Part shown: piece after piece, positions 20,351-33,714 of the stretch
Layout: the number at the start of each line of letters is the position of its first letter
Position numbering within the stretch: position 1 is the stretch's first letter
Source of the DNA: Botryococcus braunii
Taxonomy: Eukaryota; Chlorophyta; Trebouxiophyceae
Direction: 5' to 3'
DNA: 64,000 bases
NCBI GenBank assembly: GCA_002005505.1
Contig: MVGU01001454.1
Coordinates: 1-64,000 of the forward strand
Program-made: the position numbers and the translations under genes
Notes under the pieces: generated by a model
Database searches by the model: none
The model's input: only the letters and a program-made list of their open reading frames with translations
Told to the model about the DNA's origin: nothing

Positions 20351-23300
20351 TTGATCATGAAAACTAGAAGCAGACAAGTGATCATGAAAACGAGAAGTAA
20401 GCGCACTGCAACGGAGTCTGGATCAGCTGGGTCTGGCTCCTCCATCAGTGCATCACCCAGCCAGCCAGCAAACTCCACTGCGCAGAGTGGAGAGATGTGC
20501 ATCGCAATGACGAAAACCGGTGGCGTCGTCACCACGAATGTCAAATGTCCAGTGACTCTAGACAGAGAAGGAGTGGAATTTCCACTCTGGGATCTGGCAT
20601 ATGTGGCAGCCTGTGGCCTCAAAAGGTGCAAGGCAGCCATTGAAGCTCCAATGCCAGACACAGAGGAGAATGCAGCAGCGCTCCTGATGCTGATTGAGAG
20701 CGTCCCCAAGGCGTGGGGTGCCAAGCTGGCTGCAATGCAAGTGGCAGCCAATGCCTACCAGTGGGTTCGAGAGCGTTTTACTGGAGGGGCAGACCAGGAG
20801 GTAACAGCACGCTGGCTGGAGCTCCTACACACCAGCATGGGAGAGACAGAAACGTTGGAGGACTACTACAACAGGAAGGTGGCACTCTTCCATGCGCTCA
20901 AGCGAAATGGGGACTCCATCATGGAGAGAGAAGCCAAGCTGGCAATCATCAAGGGCCTGCCAGAGGAAGCGAAGGAGACTTGGATGTTCTCCTCATCTGC
21001 TGGGAAGGATCTGGAGGGACTGTGGGAGATCATCTCCACCACAGCCAAGGGACTGGGCTTCAACGACCAGGTCCCCAGAGTCACCCCTGTGGCCAGGGCA
21101 GCCATCACACTAGCCTACTCCACCACACCAAGGACTGCAAGCCCACAGGAGACCCAAGCTGGAGGCCAGGGGGGCCAAGCTTCATCGACCAAGGTGGAGG
21201 GACGGGACCGGCGTGACAACAGGCGCTGCCGCTACTGCAACAAGCTAGGCCATTTTGAGAGGAACTGCCTCAAGAAGGAGGCGGACGAGAAGATGCAACA
21301 GAACCTGCAGCAAGTCATGGCTGCAATGGCCAATATGCTTCCGCAATTCCAAAATCAAGCGTCGGCTGCAGTGGCTCGACCTCCGGAGGGCAGCGGGAAC
21401 GGCAACAACTTTTTCCCCGGGGGATATCCACCACCCTCTGGTATGTCTGCCATGATTTCTCTGAATGTCTTAACACCAACACGCGTCATGCCAGAAGCGA
21501 GAAGTTTTCTGGTGGACAGTGGAGCCACCGTCCACCTAGTCAATGATCTGTCCCTGCTACATTCCCCCACCTTGCACAGAAATCCCATTCCTTTGCATAT
21601 GGCTACATCAGATGCCACGGGACAGATAATTGCAACTGGTTCCCTGTGCTTGAGCAATGCAGAACAGCAACCCCTGTGGCTTCACAATGTGCATTGTGTT
21701 CCTTCAGCTACACCTAATCTGATTTCAGTGACAGCTGCTATACGTGATGGGGCTAGTTTTGTGACAGACAGTGTGGGAAGTTACACTGGGATGCGTGGCG
21801 CTCAAAACTGGTCTTGTTCAGTTGCACAGAGAAATGGCCTGTATTTCTTGCAGAAGGTCAGTCCAGTCAGAAACCTTGTCTCTGTGTTTGTTAACACAGC
21901 CAGAGCACCAGTCGCTCATGATTGCAGATTGAGAGCACTGTGGCACAGTAGACTGGGGCACCCAGGGGAGGTTAATATGAGGCGACTGCAGTCTGAAGAT
22001 TTGGTCCTGGGCATCCCTGTATCTCTCTCCCCTTGCGCAAACTGTCACTCTTCATGTGAAGCGTGCATTCAAGGAAAGCACAGTCGTCCCCCTTTTGGAA
22101 CCAGTTCCAGAGCAGCCACTGAGCCCCTTGAGAGAATTCATTTGGACACAGTTGGCCCCATCTCCCCTACAGCTATTACTGGGGAGCGCTTCTTTGTCAC
22201 GATTGTGGATGAGGCTACGCACTATGTCATAGCCCTGGCAGTAAAAACCAAGGATGCAATCAGTAGTGCAGTCAGAGACCTCCTGATTTTTTGGCAGAGG
22301 CAGTTGAACCGCTCTGTTAGATGAATTCGTACTGGCAGGGGGACAGAATTCCTCAACAGTACATTGAAGGGTTTCTGTACGCAGGAGGGAATTAAATTTG
22401 AGACCTCTGCAGCATACAGGCCTCAGCAAAATGGCGTTGCTGACCGGATGAACCGAACAATCAAGGAGAAGGCCAGAACACTCATGTTGCATGCAGCTGC
22501 CAAACAGTCACTCAGGAAGGAAGCAGTGGAGACAGCCTGCATCCTGTACAATATGGGACCTGTGACTGGACGTGACAAGGCGCCTTATGAAGCCTTCCAT
22601 GGGGTAAAGCCCGATGTATCCCTGCTCAGGACTTTTGGCTGTCTAACACATGTGCACATACCTGATCACCAAAGGGGAGTGTTTGAGTCTAAGACCTCCC
22701 CTGGTCTCTTCACAGGGTATTCCAATGTGTCAAAGGCATATAGAATTTATATGGAAAACGGGATTTGGAAAGAAAGCAGAGACGTTACCTTTCTGGAGCA
22801 CTTAAGGGGCGCAAACAGAGTGGGGCTTAGCACCATGTCTCCTGTGAGTCCAAATGCAGTCCAGCAGCCCTTTGCCTTGCCTTTTGTACAACAGGAGGGC
22901 CAGCAGTCCTTGGGTCAGTTGTCTTTTTGGGACTCAGATGATCCTGAGCCTCTCTGCAACCGAGAGGTCAACGTGCAGCAGTCCGGACCTGACTCCCCTT
23001 GTGCAACCACCCCCTGTGCAACTACCCCCTGTGCAATCAACCCCCGTGAGAATTCTGAGACTACAAGTCTCAACGTGGACGGGGAGCCCACTTCCTCGGA
23101 GCTGAGCCATACGCAGTCCGGCCACAGCTGGTCCGTACTCAGACACATGGAGAACCTGGCGCGAGGAGGCCAGGAGACCAAGTCACACCTGCAACGTTTG
23201 AATAATGTGCAAGAATGTGTTCGAATGGAAGTTGGGGCCATGGGTGTCCGAGGGCAAGACGGGCTGACCCGGCAGCAACGGTATGATCAGAGAGTAGCAG

Positions 23301-26233
23301 CACGTGAGGCTGCAGCTGAGGTCACTGTGGAACATGATGGAGATGTGAGTGATGGAGAGAATAGGGGAATGTCAGAGGCCATTTGCCCAGTGGAAGCAAC
23401 GGAAGCTCAGCCTAATGGACAGGACTTTGCCAGGCTGGAGGGCATGTCTGATCATGTAAGCGCTGAGAGTGAGGCAAGAGAGGTCAGTTTGGAGATTTCC
23501 AATCAGACACTTGATGGACAAAGGGAGTCTTCAGATGGCCAGGCTCTGCGTGCTTGTGAGGGACACACAGGGGAGTCACAGGTGTGTTGTGAGTACAAGC
23601 GTGGATGAGAGAGACACCACTGCAGGGTGTCGCACAGTGCCAGATTATGCTGCGCCTTTGAGTGATGAGTGCGTTTGGGACATGATGAGTGATGTAAGAC
23701 CCAGATTGAGTGGAGCAGCATGTGAATCCTCCAAGGAGAGAAAGCTGCAGACACCTGCAGAGTGGGAGAGAGTCAGAGAGGTGTGTAACGCAGTAACCTC
23801 GAGCGAAAGAGTAGTGGAAGCACGTGCGTGTGAGCCTAGAGAGGACAGCCATGTTGTGCATGATCACAATCTGAATCCTGTAAAGGGTCAGATACCTGGG
23901 GTGAGGTGGTCCAAGGTGCCAGTCCCTGGAAACCTCAGGGAGGCGCAAAGATCCCCTCAGTGGGAATTCTGGCGCCAGGCAATGCAAGAGGAGCAAGATT
24001 CTCTTGATGCGCACGAGGTGATGGAGTACGTTGAGAGACCCAGGGGACACCAGGTGATCCCTGTGCATTGGATCTTCTCTGTGAAGACTGATGCACATGG
24101 GAACGTGTTGAGATTTAAGGCTCGGCTTGTAGCCCAGGGCTGTAGACAGATTCCTGGAGGTGATGTAGATGAGGTCTTTGCACCTACCAGTAGCTACGGG
24201 TCCAGGAGGACTTTGCTAGCAACTGCTGCAGCAAAGAACATGGAAATTCACCAGGTGGATATAAAGACCGCCTTTTTGAATGGTTAATTAGAGGAGGAGG
24301 TGTATGTGACACAGCCTCCTGGGTTTGATAATGGCAACCCCAACATTGTGTGCAGACTGCGTAAGGCCCTTTATGGCCTGAAGCAGGCTACCAGGGCCTG
24401 GCACAAGACCCTGAATGAGAAGCTGCTGAGTATGGGATATGAAGTGTGTAAGAGCGATGCGGGAGTTTACATAAAGAGACACGAGGATGGGGAGCTGTCA
24501 TACATGCTTGTGTATGTTGATGATCTTTTGATTGTGGCAATGGGTGCGGAAGAGATAGAATGGGTGAAAAAGGAGCTGTTGGCAAGCTTCAAGATTCATG
24601 ACCTTGGTGAAGTCAAGGATTTCTTGGGCTGCCAGATCCTGAGAGATAGAGAGAATCGGTGCCTATCACTGAGCTGCGTGCCTAAGATTGATGCACTGTG
24701 TGAGAAGTTTGGGGTGAGTGCTGAGTCACGAACAGTCGATACTCCCATGAGTAAAGACTTTGTGATGTCTGGGATGCCGCAGGTTACAGTGGGTGAGACC
24801 AGCTTTGGGTCTGGGACTCCACTGCCTCCCGGGCATAGATATTGTGAGCTTGTTGGGTCTCTGTTGTATATTGCTAATACAACCCAACCTGATATAGCTT
24901 AGGCTGTGGGTGTTCTGTCCCGTTACCGGAACGCTCCCACCACTGCCCACATGAATGAGGGCTTGAGGGTATTGAGGTATCTTCAGTCTACTCGAGAGTG
25001 TGTCTCAGTGCTGGGAGGGAAAGGGCCTGTGTTAGAAGGTCATGTTGGTGCAGATTATGCTGGCGATATTGACAGCAGGCATTCTACCTTGGGGTATGTG
25101 CTATCAGTGTTTGGCAGTGCTGTGGTCTGGGGTAGTAAGAAGCAACACTCAGTTGTTACCTCCACTGTGGAGGCAGAATTCATGGCAACCAGTCTGGCTA
25201 TTAAGGAGCTTAACTGGCTGCGTGGGTTCATGGAGGAAATCTGTTATAATAGTGAAAGAACAATTAGTGACTTTCCCTCAGAAGAGTAATAGTGGTCAGG
25301 CTTCTCTAAAGTAATCACTGTGAACAATCTTAGAGGTAGAGTAATGGATGGCAAAACTCTAGAGTTCTGCCATAATTGATCTAGACTGATTCCACTTAGG
25401 AGAAAGAAAGTAATGCAATTTGACACGTTTTTGCTAGAAAGGATATAAGCAGCCGGCTTGAAGGGCTCGGCACTTGTTTGGGACTGAAAGAGCACTCCGG
25501 GTGCTTATCTCTGATCAGTTGCCTCAAGTGTCAACACATAGTCGGGCTCTGCTTGCTCTCCTACACACAGCAAGAGACCCGACCGAGCTTAACACCCTTC
25601 GTGCCGGGACATACAGGTAAAGTGCTGCATCGTAGTGTGACTTGCATGAACAATTGATTAGGAAGAGGTCTAGATAAGAGTATTAGAAGGTTGCTAATGC
25701 TTGACTCATTGAACAATGGTAATGCAGACTATCTGACGATGCATAGAAGAGGTAGTTTGAATTCCTTGGCGTTGAGAGAGAGCAGGAAGCAATGTAATGA
25801 CTTGTTTGGGACTGAAAGAGCACTCCGGGTGCTTATCTCTGATCAGTTGCCTCAAGTGTCAACACATAGTCGGGCTCTGCTTGCTCTCCTACACACAGCA
25901 AGAGACCCGACCGAGCTTAACACCCTTCGTGCCGGGACATACAGGGAACATTACGCCCAGAATTGTACAAAATCGGAACTCCTCCTTGGTTAGTGAAGCT
26001 ACACTGTGACAATCAGGGGTGCATTGCTAACCTGAAAAAACCCACTGTATAGCAAGTATACTAAGCACATTGCAGTGTGCTTCCACTTTGCACGTGAAGC
26101 TATTGCAAAGGGGCAGGTTACACTCTGCTATGTGGAGTCTGCAAGGAACAAGGCAGACATGCTGACAAAGCCTCTCGCTCGCCCTGTCTTCCAGGTGCAC
26201 AGGCGGGGGTTTGGACTTGTGAAGATGACATAG
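20351..26233 (+). pseudogene. C2 gag-pol, multiply disrupted
   Basis: Co-linear with the C1 polyprotein. Breaks relative to C1: a TGA at about 22322 in the integrase core next to the second catalytic Asp, with further substitutions nearby; a 2-base loss at about 23593 in the linker that shifts frame; TAA at about 24286 after AFLNG in RT; TAG at about 24900 after RPDIA-equivalent sequence; insertion of a solo LTR at 25242-25969; and one extra A in the A-run near 26035. Gag with the CCHC knuckle, the DSGA protease and the YVDD region are each still readable in separate frames. Confidence 0.92.
25237..25974 (+). mobile_element. Solo LTR of the B type inserted in C2
   Basis: TGTTATAATAG (25242) to AATTGTACA (25969), 728 bp, flanked by AAATC at 25237-25241 and 25970-25974. 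Removing it and one AAATC restores alignment with C1. It is alike in length and layout to the LTR of B but diverged, so a sister subfamily. Internal 145-bp direct repeats at 25472-25616 and 25800-25944 are identical by eye; the spacer is 183 bp and starts GTAAAG. TATAAG at 25444-25449 lies about 23-28 bp before R1. Confidence 0.92.
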
Positions 26234-26258
26234 GTGACAGGGTGCTGTCAAGGGGAAG

Positions 26259-28146
<1,888 letters not shown>

Positions 28147-28158
28147 TGGTATCGGCGA
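28147..28158 (+). other. Primer-binding site of E
   Basis: TGGTATCGGCGA starts right after the 5' LTR. Its complement would end in GAUACCA, giving U72 opposite A1, the pairing typical of eukaryotic initiator tRNA. The same 12-mer is the PBS of K, F, H and the TRIM in this window. Confidence 0.85.
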
Positions 28159-28496
28159 TTAAATCGCTTATGGTATTATCGTCTCCCGGCGCACGGGACC
28201 TTTCTACGTGAAGAAGCCTCGCGGCTGTCTACATTTCTTTACAACACTCTTTAAAGATACAAGAGCACCTAAGCCTGCACAGGGTCTACGCAGACCACTG
28301 TGCTAGGTAGAAGGACTCTTGTAGTCTTCTGGTAGGTTACTCTGGTTGGACTTCTCGATTGCCCAAGCCCTTGTGGCTAAGGCAGTGGGAGAGAAGTTGG
28401 TTATTGGTTGTGGCAGCTTTCCCTTGGGAAGGCTGGGGTGGTCGCTGGAAGAGTTCTACTTGTTAGAGCTATTGCTGACTACGTTTCCTCTATGCA

Positions 28497-30179
28497 ATGA
28501 GTGGCACGTATACTGTGCCACTCTATGCCAATGTTGAAGACTCTTATGATGTACCAATTGTGATTGAGGATGATCCCTCAACCACTTATAACAATGAGAG
28601 CTACGAACAATCTTACTCTACACAGAGAGACTCAATGGGGTACACTACCAGTGCAGGCGCAGGTGCCAGTAGTGGCACAGAGGACAGTGAGGCTGAGGGG
28701 CGTCATGCAAGGGAGGTAAGTGAGGAATTTCTTTATGGGGAATACAATTACCCTGATCCTCTTCTGGCCAACTCTGCTTGCCAACCCCTAGCTATACCTG
28801 CTCCTGCTGCAAGCTCTGGCAACCCCCCTCCTGGTGGTATGCACTCAAACCTTCCTGTAGACCCTAGTAGTACTAGGAGGGCAGTTAGGATCAATCCTGT
28901 GCCTATTTCAAATGCACCAAGAGTCATGCGCAGATCTTCACAGTCTGCTGTTTCTGGGTCAAGGGCACTTTCCAGTGGCCCTTTGCAAGTTCCAATTTCA
29001 CAACACCCTGCTATTTCGATTCAACCAGCTAGTGTTCTTGTTATAACTAGTGGTGCAATCATTCCAGCAGCAACGTTAGCTTGTTCACAGATAACTGTGT
29101 ATCTTCCACTAGCTACTAGGGGCATGATCCCTATTTCACTACCTGCCTCGACACTGAGTCAGATTTCTAATACTTCTTTGGTTCAGCCATCTAGTGTGCA
29201 GGTACCATCCACGTTTGGAGTGTCAACGTCAGCCACTGCAATTCCAGCTGGAGGCCCTCCTGGTGGTGGTTACCCATACAATGTAGGTAGTGGCCCTCCT
29301 GGTGGTGGGCCACCATACAGTGGGGTTCCCCCTGGAGGAGCAAGCTCGATCTGGCATCCTCCACCAAACACAGGCAACTACCCGCAATACCTTGTTTATC
29401 CGGGCTCTGGTGGGAATGTTCCTGGTGGCTTTGGTGGGTGTGGTCCTGGAGGACCAGGCGGTCCTGGTGGTCCAGGCGGTCCTGGTGGACCAGGTGGTGG
29501 TGGTTGGGGTGGTCCTCCTTTCAGTCAGGGGCCACCACATAGTGCTGGGCAAGGTCAATTTCCAAATGCTGGAATTCCTGGTCTGCCCACCATAAATCCA
29601 ACCACTGGTCCTTCTTTCTCTTCTCATCAGAAGTTAACTCCAAAGATTGGGTTAGTCAAGTTAAATGATACCAATTGGTTGACATGGACAAAGCAAGTGT
29701 ATGCCATGCTGTGGGAAATGAATGTCAACTACTGTGTTCATGATGATTATCAGGGAGCTTATGATGATTTCAAAGCTCAAACCATTATCACTCAAGCATG
29801 TACTGAGCAATATTCTGTTCGGATTACTGACTTAACAAGTGCTTACCATATGTGAAACAAGCTGCTGCAGGTGTTTAACGCTAGAGCAGCAGCTAGGCTG
29901 ATGAGCCTCCACAGAGAGCAAAGGTTGTTTACCATGAAGCCAGGTGAAAAACCATCTGACTATGTTCTAAGTTGTAGGAAAATTGCAAACAAGCTCAAAT
30001 CACTAGGAGAGCAGTGTTCTGAGGTTTGTCAGTGCTCCATGATCATAGAAGGCCTCACTAAGGAGTATGAGGTAGATAGGCGTTTACAGCTATCTGTGTG
30101 CAATAATCTTCCAAATCCACCAACTTCACCATGTTTTAGAGTTAACATATATGGACCTTCAAGCAAAGAAGCCTTATAA
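28497..30179 (+). pseudogene. Element E gag, one nonsense codon then frameshift
   Basis: ATG at 28497. Residues 1-260 are low-complexity and rich in Ser, Thr, Pro; about 250-375 is a Gly/Pro-rich stretch with repeated GGP; then comes the copia gag core (LVKLNDTNWLTWTKQVYAML). An in-frame TGA at 29853-29855 interrupts it; the frame reopens at 29871 (SLHREQRLFTMKPGEKPSDY) and ends after a frameshift near 30115. A CCHC knuckle remnant CRNPGHTKTTC lies at about 30379-30411, but its first Cys is Arg. The gag is therefore non-functional. Confidence 0.8.
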
Positions 30180-30479
30180 TCCTCCAAACACCTCAAACCC
30201 CAAACCTCATGGAAATCAAGGTGGGGGTGGTCAGCCTGCAGGCAGGCAAGGTGGTTCAGGTGGGGCTGCTTCTGGTGCTCACTAGGCAGAAGTGCCTCAA
30301 AATACTAACCGTGAAAATTCTGGGGCAGGACAACATGCGTTTCAAAGCAGGGAAGGCCTGTACTAATACGTCAATACTGCAGGAATCCAGGACACACCAA
30401 GACAACGTGTCCTAAGCTTACAGCTCAGGAGAGGAGAGCACAAACCAATTGTGTTCAGAGGGATACAGTAATCTCTCAA

Positions 30480-32269
30480 CCCTCTCTACCAGCTTGGCTT
30501 ATAGATTCAGGTTCAACCGATCACATTTCCCCTTCAGGTAATAACATGATAGACTACGTCAAATTTGATGTGCCACAAAGACTAATTGTGGCAAATGGCA
30601 AGTCAGAGGAAATTATTGGTGAAGGCACCATGCAAGTGTTCCTCGAGTCTGGCAATTCTTTGTTCCTACACAATGTCAAGCATGTTCCCTCTAAAAAGAA
30701 ATATCTTCTATCTGTGGGCAAGCCTTGTTTAGATGGTATCAATGTCAACATCATGGGTATTGATTGGTTTCTCACAGATTCCAATGGGTACCATTTGGGC
30801 AATGCTGAGCATGCTTTCCCTTATCAGTGGCTGGTAGACTTAGCTCTACCGGACAAACATGTCTCCTTCCATCCAGAGACTAAGTTTGTAGAGGCATGCA
30901 ATGTTCAGGTGATTCACAGGGATGCAGACCTGTGGCATCAGAGGCTGGGACACTTGTCTCCAGCCTATATGGTAAGAATGATGAAAGGCAGAATGGTAAC
31001 CCTCTTACCATTCTGCAGTGCTTGAAGGGGGAAGAAACTCTCTTCTTCTGATTTCTCAAATTCAATAGGAAGTTAAGGTGTCTGCAGTGCTTGTCTGCAT
31101 GGGAAGCAAACCGTGCAACCTTTTAAACCCACAGGCACTACTTGCACCAGTAAGTTAGAAGTTGTGCATATGGACCTTATGGGTCCAATTTCACCTGAAA
31201 CGTATGATGATGAAAAATATGCACTTAATGTCTTAGATGAATTTTCAGAGATGTCAGCAACTATCCTACTCAAGTCAAAGGCAGATGCATCAAGAGAGGC
31301 AGTTAATTTATTGACTGAGTGGCAGACCCAGCACGAGTGCAAGGTAAAGTTCATCAGGGCCGACAATGGTACTGAGTTTTCTGGGTTGGAAAAGTTCTGC
31401 AGGAAGAATGGTGCAGTCCATCAAAAGACTGCACCATATGCCCATCAACAAAATGGGAAAATTGAGAGGCTGAACAGGACTCTGCAGGAGAAAGCAAGAG
31501 CCATGCTGACTACCTCGAGCCTACCTCCAGAATATTGGGGTGACTCTCTCCTAACTGCAAATTATGTTAGGAATTGGTCTGCAGTTGCAAATCATGACAA
31601 AACCCCTTTTGAAATGTGGTTTGGCACTGTTCCTGATGTCAGCCACTTACGTGTTTTTGGGAGCAAGTGTCATGTCATGATAGAAAAGTCAAAAAGGGAT
31701 GGTAAATTTGGTCCTCTCAGTATGGAGGGCATTTTCTTGGGCTATGATGGGCACAGCAAGAACTACCGTGTTCTCATAGATTCCAAAGTCACAGTGTGTG
31801 CAAGACAATTTGTCAAGTTTGAGGAGACTTTGTCTGATGATGATGAAATGCCTGATCTCCTTGATGTAGTGAATGATGAAGAGGATTCTCCTGAAGATTC
31901 TGAAACTGCAGTCAATGGAGAAGATGTGCATGGAGTTTCTGAAGACTTGTCCCCTGTTTCTTTGGCCTCTTTGGGCACTGATCCAAGTGTCATAAGGTTT
32001 GATGAATTAAACCTTGAGAGGGCTAAGTTCATTAGTCAAAATAATACTAACCTTGGGGAAAATCAGGGCACTGCAGATCCTGAACCTCATGGCTTGGACC
32101 CGCGTCCCGTTCAGGACGTTCCACAAATGGTCATCCAGAAAGGTATAGTTAATGAGGCTCCTGAATTACAACTTGAACCTGTTGAGTTTGATTTTCAAGG
32201 TGCAGGCATCTCACACACACCTGCATGTCTCTTTGGGGGCAGATATCCTGATAGAGTTAGGAATACTGT
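30480..32269 (+). pseudogene. Element E protease and integrase
   Basis: Protease motif AWLIDSGSTDHIS near 30491-30530, GAG-pre-integrase LWHQRLGHLSPAYM near 30928-30970, zinc region CLHGKQ, integrase core with MDLMGPISPE (about 31170), RADNGTEF (about 31357) and HQQNGKIERLNRT (about 31443), then MWFGTVPDVSHLRVFG and an acidic linker. A 67-bp insertion at about 31026-31092 carries stops and is flanked by the 13-bp direct repeat TCTGCAGTGCTTG (31013-31025 and 31080-31092). The linker is open until K interrupts it at 32270. Confidence 0.85.
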
Positions 32270-32567
32270 TGTAACAGGAAAAGTCGCGTGTTATAGGAAA
32301 ATGACCGGACCACGAGGATTTGGACCTCCATAAAGGTCCCTTCGTGAGTTATGTTCCTCCACGCCAAGAAGTGGCTACTTCACGCGCCAAGGGAGTGACC
32401 CTTACTTGACAAGGCGCATTGGCGATGGAGACAGGGACACACTTAGAACAGGATAGAATAAGGCTTTGGCAGAGGAAGGACCGGGCCGGACTGGACGGGT
32501 ACTGAGGTGGAGCCCAAACAACTTGTAACCATTGTTTTCGCATCCTTTGGCCGTTTCTACTGTATCA
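32270..32567 (+). repeat. 5' LTR of K
   Basis: 298 bp, TGTAACAGG to TGTATCA. Followed by one base and then the PBS TGGTATCGGCGA (32569-32580). A third, truncated copy of this LTR is at 62821-63090. Confidence 0.9.
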
Positions 32568-32782
32568 CTGGTATCGGCGAGAGGGGCCAAATTTTGAGCT
32601 CCTCTCGTTGAAAAAATTTCCCAAAGAAGTTTTTCAGAGAATTCTATAGATTCGGATTGGGTTAGTTGTGGTGTGTGTGGCGCTTTTAGGGGCCTACGAC
32701 TCGGGTCACCGAGTTTAGGGCCCCCACCCGGACTTTCTCGATTTCCTGTGTCACCGAGCCTCGCCAGCACCGACAGCTCAGA

Positions 32783-33314
32783 AATGGCTAGACGACAAGT
32801 CGAAGAGCTGCAGGCTGCTTTGGCCGAGGCCGAGGGGCGTGAAGCGGCAATGGCTGCCGAACTGGCTGAGTTACGACAACAGGCAGAAAACGCTGAAGTT
32901 GCGGCTCAAAACCCCGCGAACCCACAGGCAAGAATCCCGACCGTTCGAACCCACTTACCGGAAAAATTCGAGGGACGCAGGGACGATCTCGAACAATTCC
33001 TAGACGATGTGAGGTCATATTGTGAACTCACCGGTGTGCCCGCGAACCTCAGGGTTGACTACGCAGTGCGCTGCTTAGGAAAGAGCGTGAAAAAGGTGTG
33101 GTTAACAAAAAAAGCAGCTTACGTGAGGCAAAATCCAGGTGCTGTCGTGGATTTAGCTCTCTTTGGGGATCTGTTGTCTTCTGTCTATGATAACACTGAT
33201 AAGGTTGCAAAGGCAAGGGATAAACTTGATTCCGTATATCAGGGCTGGACAAGACAGGACAGGGGTCTGGCTTGGGCTGGGGACGCCAGACTAGTACCCG
33301 CGGACAGGACGTGA
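32783..33314 (+). CDS. K gag-like protein with N-terminal coiled coil
   Basis: 177 codons from ATG 32783 (MARRQVEELQ). Residues about 1-50 have heptad-like Leu/Ala/Glu pattern typical of a coiled coil; residues about 58-155 have a retrotransposon gag fold signature (THLPEKFEGRRDDLEQFLDD, then YAVRCLGKSVKKVW and AKARDKLDSVYQ). The gag stops soon after this without zinc knuckle. The reading frame is also open upstream to 32673, but the coiled coil start matches the gag start of H at 62703 (MARRELDDLRAQLDE), supporting ATG 32783. A structural protein for particle assembly is the likely role. Confidence 0.75.
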
Positions 33315-33411
33315 CAGGACCGTACCTCTGCCAAGTGTGTTAGGTGCGTAGTGTAGTTGTTTAGAGTGAGTCTCCCTCTTGGCCGTGACGTCCAAGCTAA
33401 GGGGGGGAGGG

Positions 33412-33709
33412 TGTAACAGGAAAAGTCGCGTGTTATAGGAAAATGACCGGACCACGAGGATTTGGACCTCCATAAAGGTCCCTTCGTGAGTTATGTTCCT
33501 CCACGCCAAGAAGTGGCTACTTCACGCGCCAAGGGAGTGACCCTTACTTGACAAGGCGCATTGGCGATGGAGACAGGGACACACTTAGAACAGGATAGAA
33601 TAAGGCTTTGGCAGAGGAAGGACCGGGCCGGACTGGACGGGTACTGAGGTGGAGCCCAAACAACTTGTAACCATTGTTTTCGCATCCTTTGGCCGTTTCT
33701 ACTGTATCA
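33412..33709 (+). repeat. 3' LTR of K
   Basis: 298 bp, identical by eye to the 5' LTR, preceded by a G-rich polypurine tract and followed by ACTGT. Confidence 0.9.
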
Positions 33710-33714
33710 ACTGT

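Larger units (their letters stand above)
32270..33709 (+). mobile_element. Element K: short gag-only LTR retrotransposon
   Basis: 1440 bp with 298-bp LTRs (32270-32567 and 33412-33709) that look identical by eye, TGT...TCA ends, and TSD ACTGT at 32265-32269 and 33710-33714. PBS TGGTATCGGCGA at 32569-32580 and polypurine tract GGGGGGGAGGGTG at 33401-33411. It contains only a gag-like ORF and no pol domain, so it must use enzymes of another element (a TR-GAG type parasite). The identical LTRs make it one of the youngest insertions here. Confidence 0.92.

Noticed and set aside
28746..29630. Collagen-like or host structural protein because of GGP repeats
   Set aside because: The repeat is in the N-terminal half of a copia gag frame that continues into a recognisable gag core next to a copia LTR and PBS.
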